64,000 nucleotides of DNA, from positions 542,545 through 606,544 of the forward strand of contig NZ_LGRA01000013.1 in the NCBI RefSeq assembly GCF_003116095.1, written 5' to 3'. Made by a program: the position numbers and the translations under genes. The number at the start of each line of letters is the position of its first letter. Within the stretch, counting starts at the first letter, position 1. Of the stretch, positions 1 to 9,000 are shown in pieces. This DNA is from Azospirillum sp. TSO35-2 (lineage in GTDB: Bacteria; Pseudomonadota; Alphaproteobacteria; Azospirillales; Azospirillaceae). The notes under the pieces are model-generated. The model ran no database searches. It saw only the letters and a program-made list of their open reading frames with translations, and was not told the origin of the DNA.

Positions 1-577
1 GGGGCGGGCCGAGAAAGCGGCCGACCAGCGACCCGGCGGTGCGGCCGGCGGCGATGTTGTCGATACCGATGTAATGGTGGCGGCGTGACGACGGCGAGTC
101 GGACACCAGCGTCACCACCGCCATGCCGGCCGCGACCAGATCGTCGATCGCCGCCCGGATCCGCGGATGGTCGAGCGCCACCACCGCCACCCCGTCGAAG
201 CGGCCAGGCAGCCCGGCCAGCTCCGCGGCCAGCGTGTCGGCGTCGAACACGTCGGTCTCGACGATCTCGACCGCGATGCGGCGCGCGCGGAACCAGTCGG
301 CCTGGGCGCGGATGTTGTCGGCGATGTCCAGCATGAAGCGGTTGCTGCCGCGCGGCAGCACCACGCCGAAGCGCCAGGACCGCGCCCGCGCCAGCTCGGC
401 CGCCGCCGCCAGCGGGCGGAAGCCCAGGCGCTGCACCGCCTCGTTCACCTTGCGCGCCGTCTTCTCGCTGACCCCGGGCCGGCCGTTGACCACGCGGTCG
501 GCCGTCGCAAGGCTGACGCCGGCGGCCGCGGCCACGTCGCGCAGGGTCAGGGGGGCGTCGTCTTGCTGACTGTTCAT
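1..577 (-). CDS. LacI-family transcriptional regulator (partial, C-terminus off window)
   Basis: The first 192 codons of a LacI-type regulator; the rest lies left of the window. Residues 10-32 form the helix-turn-helix (LTLRDVAAAAGVSLATADRV) followed by the hinge region (VVNGRPGVSEKTARKVNEAV). From about residue 65 the periplasmic-binding-protein-like ligand domain begins (WRFGVVLPRG, then NRFMLDIADNIRAQA), which is typical of sugar-sensing members. The ATG at 575-577 is the first in frame and sits directly before the DNA-binding domain. Two operator-like palindromes lie 23 and 114 bases upstream (600-617, 691-708), so autoregulation is likely. The effector cannot be told from this fragment. 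Confidence 0.9.
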   Translation of the reverse strand, partial: MNSQQDDAPLTLRDVAAAAGVSLATADRVVNGRPGVSEKTARKVNEAVQRLGFRPLAAAAELARARSWRFGVVLPRGSNRFMLDIADNIRAQADWFRARRIAVEIVETDVFDADTLAAELAGLPGRFDGVAVVALDHPRIRAAIDDLVAAGMAVVTLVSDSPSSRRHHYIGIDNIAAGRTAGSLVGRFLGPP

Positions 578-599
578 AAGCCAAACATATGCCGGCGTT

Positions 600-617
600 T
601 TGAGGTGCGCAACTCAA
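600..617. promoter_or_regulatory. Operator-like palindrome O1 upstream of the LacI gene
   Basis: TTGAGGTGCGCAACTCAA is an almost perfect 18-bp palindrome around a central GCGC/TGCGCA core, the usual form of a LacI-family operator. It starts 23 bases before the ATG of the regulator at 577. A close copy lies at 691-708. Binding is inferred, not shown. Confidence 0.6.
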
Positions 618-690
618 ATCGTGCAACAGCGCATATCCAGGCATTTCAGCGCCGGAATATGGTGCACTGCGGCCGGATGGCAACGCCGTG

Positions 691-708
691 TTAAGGTGCG
701 CACATCAA
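691..708. promoter_or_regulatory. Operator-like palindrome O2, second copy
   Basis: TTAAGGTGCGCACATCAA matches the O1 palindrome at 600-617 at 14 of 18 positions and has the same GGTGCGCA core. The two centres are 91 bp apart, a spacing that could support a DNA loop. Confidence 0.5.
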
Positions 709-764
709 TTCTGCTGAGCGGAAGGGTTTCCCCCGCTCAGCCAAGGTCCTCGCGGCGGGGCCCA

Positions 765-793
765 GGCGCTGACCGGCGCTGACCGGCGCTGAC
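765..793. repeat. Short tandem repeat, 10-bp unit about 2.9 copies
   Basis: The unit GGCGCTGACC is repeated head to tail in the gap between the two LacI-type genes. A second duplication lies nearby (AACGGCAGCGCCTG at 965-978 and 979-992). They look like slippage products in non-coding DNA. Confidence 0.7.
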
Positions 794-838
794 GCAAATG
801 CGTCGTATCGCTTCCGGATCGACAATCCCTGCTTTCAT

Positions 839-922
839 CGTCATCCCCGTGAAAATGGGGATCCAGGGCAATTCGGCCAGTTTCCTGTGTTGCCCTGGAT
901 TTCCGCCGGCGCGGGAATGACG
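839..922. repeat. 84-bp dispersed palindromic repeat (REP-like), copy 1
   Basis: The element begins CGTCATCCCCGTGAAAATGG and ends GCGCGGGAATGACG, so its ends are inverted repeats. Internal arms (CCAGGGCAA and TTGCCCTGG) give a long imperfect hairpin. A second copy, also 84 bp, is at 21270-21353. Read in one frame it gives the familiar DRHSRAGGNP string seen in many spurious small proteins, so no gene is called here. The 480-base gap 578-1057 otherwise holds only the operators, the short repeats and a 7-bp hairpin at 1037-1056. Confidence 0.8.
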
Positions 923-1057
923 GTCGACGACGGAAATCGTCGGCTTCGAAAGGCTGAACACTTCAACGGCAGCGCCTGAACGGCAGCGCCTGCGCGCGGA
1001 GGAGGAAGGGACGACGAAGGCGACAGGCTTGGACCAGGACCGCCGCCTTGCGGTCCC

Positions 1058-2140
1058 TCAGCCGCCCGCGACCGGGCGGGTGCTGGCGCGGATCACCAGT
1101 TCGCAGTCGAGGTTGTGGTGGCACGGCGGGACGCGGGCGCCGCCCAGGGCGGACAGGATGCGGCTGGCGCTCAGCCGGCCGATCTCGCGCTGCGGCGGGC
1201 GCACCGTGGTCAGCGGCGGCGGGCAGGAGCTGCTGAAGGGCAGATCGCCGAAACCGACCACGGCCAAATCGTCGGGCACCCGCAGGTCGCGCCGGGTCGC
1301 CTCGAACAGCACGCCCAGCGCCAGCGCGTCGTTGGAGCAGACCACCCCGTCGATGTCCGGGTGCTGGGTCAGGATCTCGTCGATCAGCCAGCGGCCAACC
1401 CCGGTGGAGGCGGCGTCGGGAACGGTGAAGGCGATCGGCTGGTGCAGCCCGCGGCGGCGGACCTCGTCCTCATAGCCGGCGGTGCGGCTGCGCACGCGCA
1501 TGTCCTGGTGGGCGGCGGCGCCGATGTAGGCGACCTTGCGGCTGCCCTGGTCGTACAGGTGGCTGGCCTGCATGCGCCCGACTTCGAAATGCGAGAAGCC
1601 GACGCTGATGTTGACCGCCTCGCTCTCCGCCCCGGGACCATGCGTCGGCATGTCCCACATCTCCACCACCGGCACGCCGCAGGAGCGCAGCATGGCGCGG
1701 GTGCGGTCGGTGTGGTGGAAGCCGGTGACCACCATCGCCGCCGGCGACCAGGCGAGGAAGGCGCGGATCAGGCTTTCCTCCTCCTCCGGGCTGAACTCGC
1801 TGACGCCGAGCAAGGTCTGGTAATGCGCCTCCTGGAACAGCGCCTGGAGGGTGTTGTAGGTCTCGGCGAAGAAGGAGTTGAGGATGGAGGGCAGGATCAC
1901 GCCGATGGTGCGGCTGCGCGCCGCCGCCAGGCTGCCGGCCACCAGGTTGGGCACATAGCCCATCTCGTCGATGACCCGGGCGATCCGCTCGGCCAACGCC
2001 TGCGACACCGCTTCGGGACGGCGCAGATACAGCGACACCGTGCTGGGCGACACGTCGGCCGCGGTCGCCACGTCGCTCATGGTGACGCGTTGCGTGCCAC
2101 GGCGCACCCGCTTCCGGCTTTCGGTGATCGACATCGTCAT
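1058..2140 (-). CDS. LacI-family regulator, GntR (gluconate) type
   Basis: A 360-residue repressor. The start at 2140 is chosen because a strong GAGGAGGA Shine-Dalgarno lies just upstream and the N-terminus then matches the family. The helix-turn-helix is at about residues 20-42 (VTMSDVATAADVSPSTVSLY), with LRRPEAVSQAL after it. The effector domain follows (SRTIGVILPSILNSFFAE, and VVCSNDALALG near residue 265). It resembles E. coli GntR, which senses gluconate. It is the last gene of a leftward set with uxaB and the small gene at 2214, 73 bases after the latter, so a hexonate or hexuronate effector is plausible. A GGACCGC/GCGGTCC hairpin (1037-1056) follows its stop codon. Confidence 0.9.
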   Translation of the reverse strand: MTMSITESRKRVRRGTQRVTMSDVATAADVSPSTVSLYLRRPEAVSQALAERIARVIDEMGYVPNLVAGSLAAARSRTIGVILPSILNSFFAETYNTLQALFQEAHYQTLLGVSEFSPEEEESLIRAFLAWSPAAMVVTGFHHTDRTRAMLRSCGVPVVEMWDMPTHGPGAESEAVNISVGFSHFEVGRMQASHLYDQGSRKVAYIGAAAHQDMRVRSRTAGYEDEVRRRGLHQPIAFTVPDAASTGVGRWLIDEILTQHPDIDGVVCSNDALALGVLFEATRRDLRVPDDLAVVGFGDLPFSSSCPPPLTTVRPPQREIGRLSASRILSALGGARVPPCHHNLDCELVIRASTRPVAGG

Positions 2141-2213
2141 TCCTCCTCGCGCCCGGACAACAGGATCGATACCACCCCGGCCGGCAGAAGAAGCCATGCA
2201 TCGACGCGGGGCG

Positions 2214-2525
2214 TCAATGCCGGGTTGGCAACTCCGCAAGCGTGAGGGCGGCGATGGACTGGATCGCGTCGTGGACCAGTTGATAGGCGGCCTCGATCCG
2301 GCCGATGGCCATTTCGCAATCCGCGTGATCGCCGGGGGCTCGCGCCTCCCGCGTGATGGCGCGGAACAGGGTGAGCGCCTCGCGCCCGATGATCTTGTGG
2401 CTTGCCCAGACGCCGCAATCCTCCTGCAGCGCCAGCGGGATGTGCAGGAAACGGTGGCGCAGCGCCGCCGCCTCCTGCTCCAGCGCGGTGATGCGCTGGG
2501 TCAGGATCGGGTCCATTCGTGCCAT
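2214..2525 (-). CDS. Small hypothetical protein between uxaB and the LacI regulator
   Basis: A protein of about 103 residues that I do not recognise. It has no signal peptide or membrane segment. The N-terminal 30 residues (ITALEQEAAALRHRFLHI) look like an amphipathic helix or short coiled coil, and the whole protein is predicted to be helical. Its position 77 bases after uxaB and 73 bases before the LacI gene, on the same strand, suggests one transcript. The ATG at 2525 is followed by another at 2516; the second has a slightly better ribosome site (AAGAG, 10 bases upstream). Being a real gene is likely from codon use and context, not from homology. Confidence 0.55.
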   Translation of the reverse strand: MARMDPILTQRITALEQEAAALRHRFLHIPLALQEDCGVWASHKIIGREALTLFRAITREARAPGDHADCEMAIGRIEAAYQLVHDAIQSIAALTLAELPTRH

Positions 2526-2552
2526 GCTCTTGCCGTGCGTGCCTGCCCCGGC

Positions 2553-2580
2553 GGGGCGCGTCCCATGACGGACACGCCCC
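2553..2580 (-). other. Intergenic hairpin after uxaB
   Basis: Arms GGGGCGCGTCC and GGACACGCCCC pair over 11 positions with one mismatch around a 6-base loop. No T-run follows, so it may stabilise or attenuate the uxaB transcript instead of ending it. Confidence 0.45.
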
Positions 2581-2602
2581 GCTCCGCCCGGGGAACGGCG
2601 GG

Positions 2603-4108
2603 TCAGCCGGCGACCAGCCCCGCCATGGCCGCCTTCATCCCCTTCGCCTCGATGGCGGCGAGGCTGTCGGCGACCCGGACGGCGAGGCCGGGGATGGCGG
2701 TCAGGTCTTCCTTCCACAGGCGGACGTCGGACAGGACCGCCTTGACCAGCGCCTTGGTGTCGCCGGCGTTGGCGGCCCAGGCGGCGCTCATCGCCGCGAT
2801 CACCTCGGCGTTGTCGCTGATCGGGTAGGCCCCGGCGTCGCGGGTGCCGGTGTAGGCGCCGCCGGCCGCCGTGCCGCGGTAGAAGCGCAGCAGCGCCGCC
2901 AGCGAGAAGGACAGGCCGGCCGGCGCCTCGCCGTTGCGGGCGACGGCGTCCTTCAGGCTGGGCAGGACGCGCACCTGCCACTTCGACACCGAGTTCAGCG
3001 TGATCGAGATCAGCTCGTGCCGGATGTAGGGGTTGCCGAAGCGCTCCATGATGGTGCGGGCGTAATCCTGGCGCTCCGCCTCGGGCAGCGGCACGTAGGG
3101 GACGATCTCCTCGAACATCACCCGGTTCAGGTAGGCGGCGACGGTGGCGTCGTCCATCATCGCCTTCACCGTGTCGAGCCCGGCGCAATAGGCGGCGAGC
3201 GCGCTGGCGGTGTGGGCGCCGTTCAGGATGCGCACCTTGCGGGTGCGGTAGGGCTGGAGGTCGTCGGTCCACACGACGTTCAGGCCGGCCTTGTGCAGCG
3301 GCAGTTCCTCGGCCAGTTCGGCCGGACCCTCGATCACCCAGACGTGGAACGGCTCGGCGGCGACGGCCAGCTTGTCCTCATAGCCCCACTTGGCCGACAG
3401 CGCCGCGGCTTCGTCCTTCGGATAACCGGGGACGATGCGGTCGACCAGCGTGTTCAGGAAGTGGTTGTGCCGCTCGACCCAGGCGGCGAAGCCGGCCTCC
3501 AGGCCCCAGCGCTTGGCGTGCGCCAGCACGATGCGCTTCAGGTTGGTACCGTTGGCCTCGATCAGCTCGCAGGGCAGGAAGACCAGCCCGCTGCCGGCCG
3601 TGCCGCCCAGCGCCTGATACCGCGCGTACAGCAGCGCCGCGACCTTGGCGGGGAAGCTGGTCTGGCAGGCGCCGGGGGTGTAAGGCTCCTCGCGGTCGGC
3701 GATGCCGGCCTCGGTCGTGTTGGACACGAAGAAGCGCAGCGCCGGCGACGTGGCATAGCCCAGCATCCGCTGCCAGTCGGCGTACGGGTTGAGCGCGTCG
3801 GTGACGCAGCTGACCACCCGGCGGGATTCGACCTCCCGGCCATTCTCGATGCCGCGCAGCAGGACGGTGTAGAGGTTGTCCTGGGCCTTCAGCAGGGCGG
3901 CGATGCCCTGGTCGAGCGGCTGGGCGATGGCGACGCCGGCCTTGGTCAGCCCCTGCCCGTTCGCCACGTCGACCATCCAGTCGACGAAGCCGCGCAGGAA
4001 ATTGCCGTCGCCCACCTGAAGGATGGTCACGGGCAGGGTCGGCGCACCATCGGTGTGCGCGACGTCGAGCGCACCGCCGGCAAGCAGGTCACGGGTCAGG
4101 GAACGCAT
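2603..4108 (-). CDS. uxaB: Tagaturonate reductase (altronate oxidoreductase), UxaB
   Basis: A 501-residue member of the mannitol dehydrogenase superfamily. It reduces D-tagaturonate to D-altronate with NADH in the cytoplasmic galacturonate pathway. The sequence follows E. coli UxaB closely: the N-terminal nucleotide-binding strand (ILQVGDGNFLRGFVDWMVD, residues 29-47), FFVSNTTEAGI near 127, LPCELIEANG near 177, and the catalytic block RTRKVRILNGAHT near 287, whose Lys and His-containing NGAHT motif is conserved in polyol-specific long-chain dehydrogenases. Length is normal (483 in E. coli). A promoter with a hexuronate-type operator lies upstream at 4209-4238. The isomerase and dehydratase of the pathway (UxaC, UxaA) are not in the window. 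Confidence 0.93.
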   Translation of the reverse strand: MRSLTRDLLAGGALDVAHTDGAPTLPVTILQVGDGNFLRGFVDWMVDVANGQGLTKAGVAIAQPLDQGIAALLKAQDNLYTVLLRGIENGREVESRRVVSCVTDALNPYADWQRMLGYATSPALRFFVSNTTEAGIADREEPYTPGACQTSFPAKVAALLYARYQALGGTAGSGLVFLPCELIEANGTNLKRIVLAHAKRWGLEAGFAAWVERHNHFLNTLVDRIVPGYPKDEAAALSAKWGYEDKLAVAAEPFHVWVIEGPAELAEELPLHKAGLNVVWTDDLQPYRTRKVRILNGAHTASALAAYCAGLDTVKAMMDDATVAAYLNRVMFEEIVPYVPLPEAERQDYARTIMERFGNPYIRHELISITLNSVSKWQVRVLPSLKDAVARNGEAPAGLSFSLAALLRFYRGTAAGGAYTGTRDAGAYPISDNAEVIAAMSAAWAANAGDTKALVKAVLSDVRLWKEDLTAIPGLAVRVADSLAAIEAKGMKAAMAGLVAG

Positions 4109-4208
4109 GACTGGGCATCCTTCAGGAACATTGGCCGGATAGCGGCCGGAACATGGGCCAGGAGCAAAAGGCGAGGGTCGGCCCGATGCGGGCGCGGCCG
4201 GTGGAGAA

Positions 4209-4238
4209 AATATACTAATATATTAATCGCTCTGGCAA
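4209..4238 (-). promoter_or_regulatory. uxaB promoter with AT-rich operator (hexuronate box 1)
   Basis: On the minus strand a -35 TTGCCA (4238-4233) is followed after 18 bases by a -10 TATATT (4214-4209). The spacer and -10 carry the AT-rich box ATTAATATATTAGTATAT. Related boxes lie at 9909, 10308 and 11884. The start site would be near 4202, giving a leader of about 95 bases before uxaB. A repressor bound here would cover the -10. Confidence 0.6.
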
Positions 4239-4379
4239 GGGAAAAACACCTGAACCGTGGCGGAATGCGCGCCGGCATGGGGGCGATGCGCGGACATGCG
4301 CGACGGGGCGGTTGACCTTTGCGTGAAAGCGGCAGACATAATCGCAGCCATCACCACGCGGATAGACCATCGGGACGCC

Positions 4380-5054
4380 ATGCAGCCGCTTTCCAGCCTG
4401 AAAACCGCAGGGCAGATCCTGTTGGCGCTCGTCCTTTTCGGCGTGGCGGCGGCCTGGGTGCTGCGCGGCGGGGCGGACCTCGCCGGGCTGCAGGAAACCC
4501 TGCGCCACCACCAGGCGGCGCCGTTGCTGTTCCTGCTGTTCCATGTGCTGGCCAGCCTGCTGTTCCTGCCGCGCTCGGCGATGGCGATGGTGGCGGGGTT
4601 GATCTTCGGCGTCTGGTGGGGCGGGCTGCTGGCCGCGGCCGGCAGCGTGCTGGGGGCCGTGGCCGGCTTCCTGATCGCCCGCTACATCAACAACGGCATG
4701 CTGTCGCTCGGCGAGATGGCGCGGTTCGGGCGCCTCGTCCGGCGGATCGAACAGGGCGGCTGGCGCGCGGTGGCGACGCTGCGGCTGGTGCCGGTGCTGC
4801 CGCACACGGCGGTCAACTACGCGCTGGGGCTGACCGGGGTGCGGCTTGCCCCCTACGCGGTGGGATCGCTGATCGGACAGTTGCCGATGACGGTCGCCTT
4901 CGTCCAGTTCGGCTCGGCGAGCGACCATCTGCTGGACGGCCGGCCCGACTGGATGCTGCCGACCATCATCGGCGCCGGCACCCTGATCCTCTCCAGCGCC
5001 CTGCCCAAGCTGCTGCCCCGCCTGCGCGACAGCGGTGAGGACGGAACGGTCTGA
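4380..5054 (+). CDS. TVP38/TMEM64 family inner-membrane protein
   Basis: A 224-residue DedA-superfamily (VTT domain) membrane protein. Hydrophobic segments lie at about residues 12-30, 45-65, 70-100, 140-160 and 195-215. The family hallmark is seen as FLPRSAMAMVAGLIFGVWWG (residues 62-81), followed by GFLIARY and a second half with LRLVPVLPHTAVNYALGLT. Bacterial members act as lipid scramblases or in membrane homeostasis; the substrate is not known here. The ATG at 4380 begins exactly before the first membrane helix; an upstream ATG at 4296 would add a polar stretch. It is divergent from uxaB and could be touched by the operator at 4209. Confidence 0.85.
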   Translation: MQPLSSLKTAGQILLALVLFGVAAAWVLRGGADLAGLQETLRHHQAAPLLFLLFHVLASLLFLPRSAMAMVAGLIFGVWWGGLLAAAGSVLGAVAGFLIARYINNGMLSLGEMARFGRLVRRIEQGGWRAVATLRLVPVLPHTAVNYALGLTGVRLAPYAVGSLIGQLPMTVAFVQFGSASDHLLDGRPDWMLPTIIGAGTLILSSALPKLLPRLRDSGEDGTV

Positions 5055-5075
5055 CGGCCGAGAGCCGGGCGACCC

Positions 5076-5951
5076 TCACCCGAGTTCGAAGCTGGTGATG
5101 CCGAACAGGCGCGCGGTGTCGACCGCGGGCGCCTGGCCAAGATACATGCGGGCCGTCTCGAACTGCGGGACGAGGCCCAACTCCTCGGCCAGTCGCACCG
5201 CTGCGCCGTTGGTTTCCGGGACATCGAGCACCAGCGGTCCCTCGCCGGCGGCCTGACCGAGCGCCAGCACCAGATCGCGCGCGACCGCGCGGTCGGGGGC
5301 GTAGAGCGGGCCGATCTTGAATCCGCTCTGGCTCGGACGGATCACGCCGAACCCCCGCACGGCGCCGTCGCCGACGGCGGCCAGCGCGGTGGTGCCCGGC
5401 AGCGCCAGCCAATTGGCGAGAAAGCCCGGACGCGGCGCCGGAAACAGCGCGGCGTCGAGTGCCATCAGGCGGTCGAAGGGAACGTTGCGCGCATCCACGA
5501 GCGCGCTTTCCACCACCCCGGCCGGCGCCGGTCCGCCGAAGCGGATGTTGCGGTGGGCCAGCACGAAGCCGGACTTGCGGTAATTCTCCTGCTGGGCGAC
5601 CACGCCGTCGAGGCCGACGGTGCAGCCCGCCAGATGGCGCAGCCCGGCCTGCCACAGCCGCCAGCCGAACCCCCGCCCGCGCATCTCCGGCCGCACGATG
5701 TAGAGGCCGAGGAAGCCGAAATTCCCCGGATAGCGGACGACCGACAGCGAGGCCACCGGCCGGTCGTCCAGCACCCCGACCAGGAAGCCCTGCGGGTCGA
5801 CCGCGTGGAAGGCGCCCGCGTCGTGGATGCCGGGGTTCCACCCCTCCGCCCGCGCCCAACCCATCGCCATGTCCAGATCGGCGAGGCTCATCACCCGGAC
5901 GTGATAGCCGTCCGTCCCCCGATCCGCCCCCTGCCCCGCTGCCCGCTCCAT
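5076..5951 (-). CDS. GNAT acetyltransferase with a second acetyltransferase-like domain
   Basis: A 291-residue protein. Residues 16-140 form a GNAT domain, with the acetyl-CoA loop in EMRGRGFGWRLWQAGLRH (about residues 94-111) following the strand LGLYIVRP. Residues 150-285 resemble the C-terminal acetyltransferase-like domain of the YitI type (RLMALDAALFPAPRPGFLAN; GFGVIRPSQSGFKIGPLYAP). The acceptor is unknown; many proteins of this two-domain layout are stand-alone resistance or metabolic acetylases. The gene is convergent with the TVP38 gene (21 bases apart) and is transcribed away from nifJ's terminal hairpin, so it may have its own promoter in 5952-6052. Confidence 0.85.
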   Translation of the reverse strand: MERAAGQGADRGTDGYHVRVMSLADLDMAMGWARAEGWNPGIHDAGAFHAVDPQGFLVGVLDDRPVASLSVVRYPGNFGFLGLYIVRPEMRGRGFGWRLWQAGLRHLAGCTVGLDGVVAQQENYRKSGFVLAHRNIRFGGPAPAGVVESALVDARNVPFDRLMALDAALFPAPRPGFLANWLALPGTTALAAVGDGAVRGFGVIRPSQSGFKIGPLYAPDRAVARDLVLALGQAAGEGPLVLDVPETNGAAVRLAEELGLVPQFETARMYLGQAPAVDTARLFGITSFELG

Positions 5952-6008
5952 CCGCTGATCCCCCCGGTCGATCCATCGGCGACGCTCATCCCGCCGACGA
6001 GCCTACCG

Positions 6009-6044
6009 CCCCGCCCGGCCGGTGCACAATCCGGCTGGGCGGGG
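6009..6044 (-). terminator. Hairpin after nifJ
   Basis: Arms CCCCGCCCGGCCGG and CCGGCTGGGCGGGG pair over 14 positions with one mismatch around an 8-base loop. It lies 9 bases past the nifJ stop codon. There is no T-run, so it is at best a weak intrinsic terminator. Confidence 0.5.
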
Positions 6045-6052
6045 GGCCGGCG

Positions 6053-9000
6053 TCACTCCTTGAAGCCGGCCATATGCTCGAACAGGTGGCGCTTGCGGCG
6101 GATCTCCGCCTCCGCCTCGTCGAGCAGGGCATGGTAGCGCTCGGGGTTGCTGCGCTCGACCGCGCTGAAGCGGCTTTCCCCGGCCATGAAGGCGGCGAGA
6201 CCGGCGGAGGGAACGCCGCTGTCCAGTTGCAGCGCCGCCGTCCCGGCCGCCAGACGGCGCGGATCGCGGCGGTACAGCGACCAGTGGCCGCTCTCCACCG
6301 CCATCTTCTGGTGCTCCAGCCCGTGCGACAGCTCGTAGCCATGGGCGACGCAGTGGCTGTAGGCCAGCACCAGCGACGGGCCGCGATAGCTTTCCGCCTC
6401 CAGCAGCGCGTTCAACGCGTGGGAGTCGCGGGCGCCGAAGGCGGTGCGGGCGACATAGACATGATCGTACGCCATCGCCATCAGGCCGAGGTCCTTCTTG
6501 GCCGCCGACCGGCCGGCGCTGGCGAACTTGGCCGAGGCGCCGATCGGCGTCGCCTTGGACTGCTGGCCCCCGGTGTTGGAATAGACCTCGGTGTCCATCA
6601 CCAGGATGTTGATGTCGCGGCCCGACGCCAGGGCGTGGTCCAGCCCGCCATAGCCGATGTCGTAGGCCCAGCCGTCACCGCCGACGATCCACACCGTCTT
6701 GCGGATCAGGCAATCGGCCAACTGCTCCATCCGCCGCGCCGCCGGATCCTTGAGGCTGGCGAGCTGCCCGACCAGCGCCGCGACGCGGGTGCGCTGCGCG
6801 GCGATGGCGGCCGGATCGGCCTGTTCGTCGGACAGCAGCTCCGTCACCAGACCGGGTTCGAGCCGGCCGGACAGTTGCGCCAGCAGGTCACGCGCCTGCT
6901 CCGTCATCTGGTCGATGGCAACGCGCAGGCCGAGGCCGAATTCCGCGTTGTCCTCGAACAGCGAGTTGGCCCAGGCCGGGCCGTGACCGGCGGCGTTGGT
7001 GGTGTAGGGCGTGGTCGGCAGGTTGCCGCCGAAGATCGACGAGCAGCCGGTGGCGTTCGCCATCACCATGCGGTCGCCGAACAGCTGGGTCAGCATCTTG
7101 ATGTAGGGCGTCTCGCCGCAGCCGGCGCAGGCGCCGGAGAACTCGAACAGCGGCTGCAGCAACTGCGTGTGCTTGACCGTGGCCGGCACCGCCTCGCGCG
7201 GGATCGCCGGCAGGCTGCGGAAGAACTCGAAGGCCTCCTGCTGGCCGGCCAGCGCCTGGATCGGGCGCATCTCCAGCGCCCGGCGGCCGGGGTCAGCCTT
7301 ATCGTGGGCGGGACAGGCGGCGACGCACAGCGTGCAGCCGGTGCAATCGGCCGGCGACGCCTGGAGGCGGTAGCGGCCGCCGGGGAACTCCCGGCCCTTG
7401 TAGGGAATCGTCTCGAAGCCGTCCGGCGCGCCGGTCAGCGCCGATTCCGGCACCACGGTGGCGCGGATGGCGGCGTGCGGGCAGACCAGCACGCACTTGT
7501 TGCATTCGATGCAGAGGTCGGCGTTCCAGCCCGGCGCCTCGGCCGCGATGTTCCGCTTTTCGTACTGCGAGGTGCCGGTCGGCCAGGTGCCGTCGACCGG
7601 GAAGGCCGACACCGGCAACCGGTCGCCATGGCCGGCGATCATCATCGCGGTGACCCGGCGGACGAAGTCGGGCGCCGTCTCCGGCACCGGCGCCGGCCGG
7701 TCGTGGTCGGCGGTCACATGGTCGGGCCGCGGCACGGCGGCCAGATGGGCCAGCGCCTGATCGACGGCGGCGGCGTTGCGGCGGACCACCTCGTCGCCGC
7801 GCCGGGCGTAGGTCTTGGCAATCGCGGTCTTGATGTCGGCGATGGCCTCGTCCACCGGCATCACGCCGGACAGCGCGAAGAAGCAGGTCTGCATGATGGT
7901 GTTGACCCGCCGGCCAAGCCCGACCTCGCGCGCCACCGCGCCGGCGTCGATGGCGTGGAGCGCCAGCTTGCGCTCGATGCAGATCTTCTGCACCTCGGCC
8001 GGCAGGGCGTCCCACACCTGCTGCGGCGTGCCGGGGGCGTTCAGCAGCACGGTCGCGCCCGGCGCCGCCATCTCCACTACCTCCACCCGCTCCATCAGCG
8101 GGAAATGGTGGCAGGCGACGAACTGGGCCTGGCCGATCAGGTAGGGCGCGCGGATCGGCGCCTTGGAAAAGCGCAGGTGCGACACGGTGGTCGAGCCGGA
8201 CTTGCGGCTGTCATAGACGAAGTAGGCCTGGGCGTGGCCGCCGGTCCGCGTCTGGATGATCTTGAGCGAGTTCTTGTTGGCGCCCACCGTGCCGTCGGCG
8301 CCGAGCCCGAAGAAGACCGCGCGCGACACGCCGGGCTCCTCCACCCCCCAGGCGGCGTCCCAGGGGATCGAGTGGTGGGTGACGTCGTCGGTGATGCCGA
8401 CGGTGAAGCGCCGCTTCGGCCGCTCGCGCGCCAGCTCGTCGAACACCGCCTTGGCCATCGCCGGGGTGAACTCCTTCGACGACAGGCCGTAACGGCCGGC
8501 GATCACCATGGGATCAACCGCGGCGGCGTCTGCGGCACGCGCCTCCGCCAGCGCCGCCACCACGTCGAGGTACAGCGGATCGGCGACGGCGCCCGGTTCC
8601 TTGGTGCGGTCGAGCACGGCGATCCGCCGCACGCTGGCCGGCAGCGCCGCGACAAAATCGGCGATGGCGAAGGGCCGGAACAGCCGGACGATCAGGCAGC
8701 CGACCCGCTCGCCGGCGGCCACCAGCCGCTCCACGGTGCCGGCGCAGGTCTCCGCCCCCGACCCCATGGCGATCACCACCCGCTCGGCCTGCGGATGGCC
8801 GACATAGTCGAACAGGCGGTAGGCGCGGCCGGTGCGCGCCGCCAGCCGGTCCATCATGTCCTGCACCACGGCCGGGCAGGCGTCGTAATAGGGGTTGGCC
8901 GCCTCGCGCGCCTGGAAGAAGACGTCGGGGTTCTGCGCCGTGCCGCGGACGACCGGATGATCGGGGCTGAGCCCGCGCCGGCGGTGGGCGTCGACCGCGC

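Noticed and set aside
737-961. Small frame with the DRHSRAGGNP string
   Set aside because: This is the translated form of a dispersed palindromic repeat, not a protein gene.
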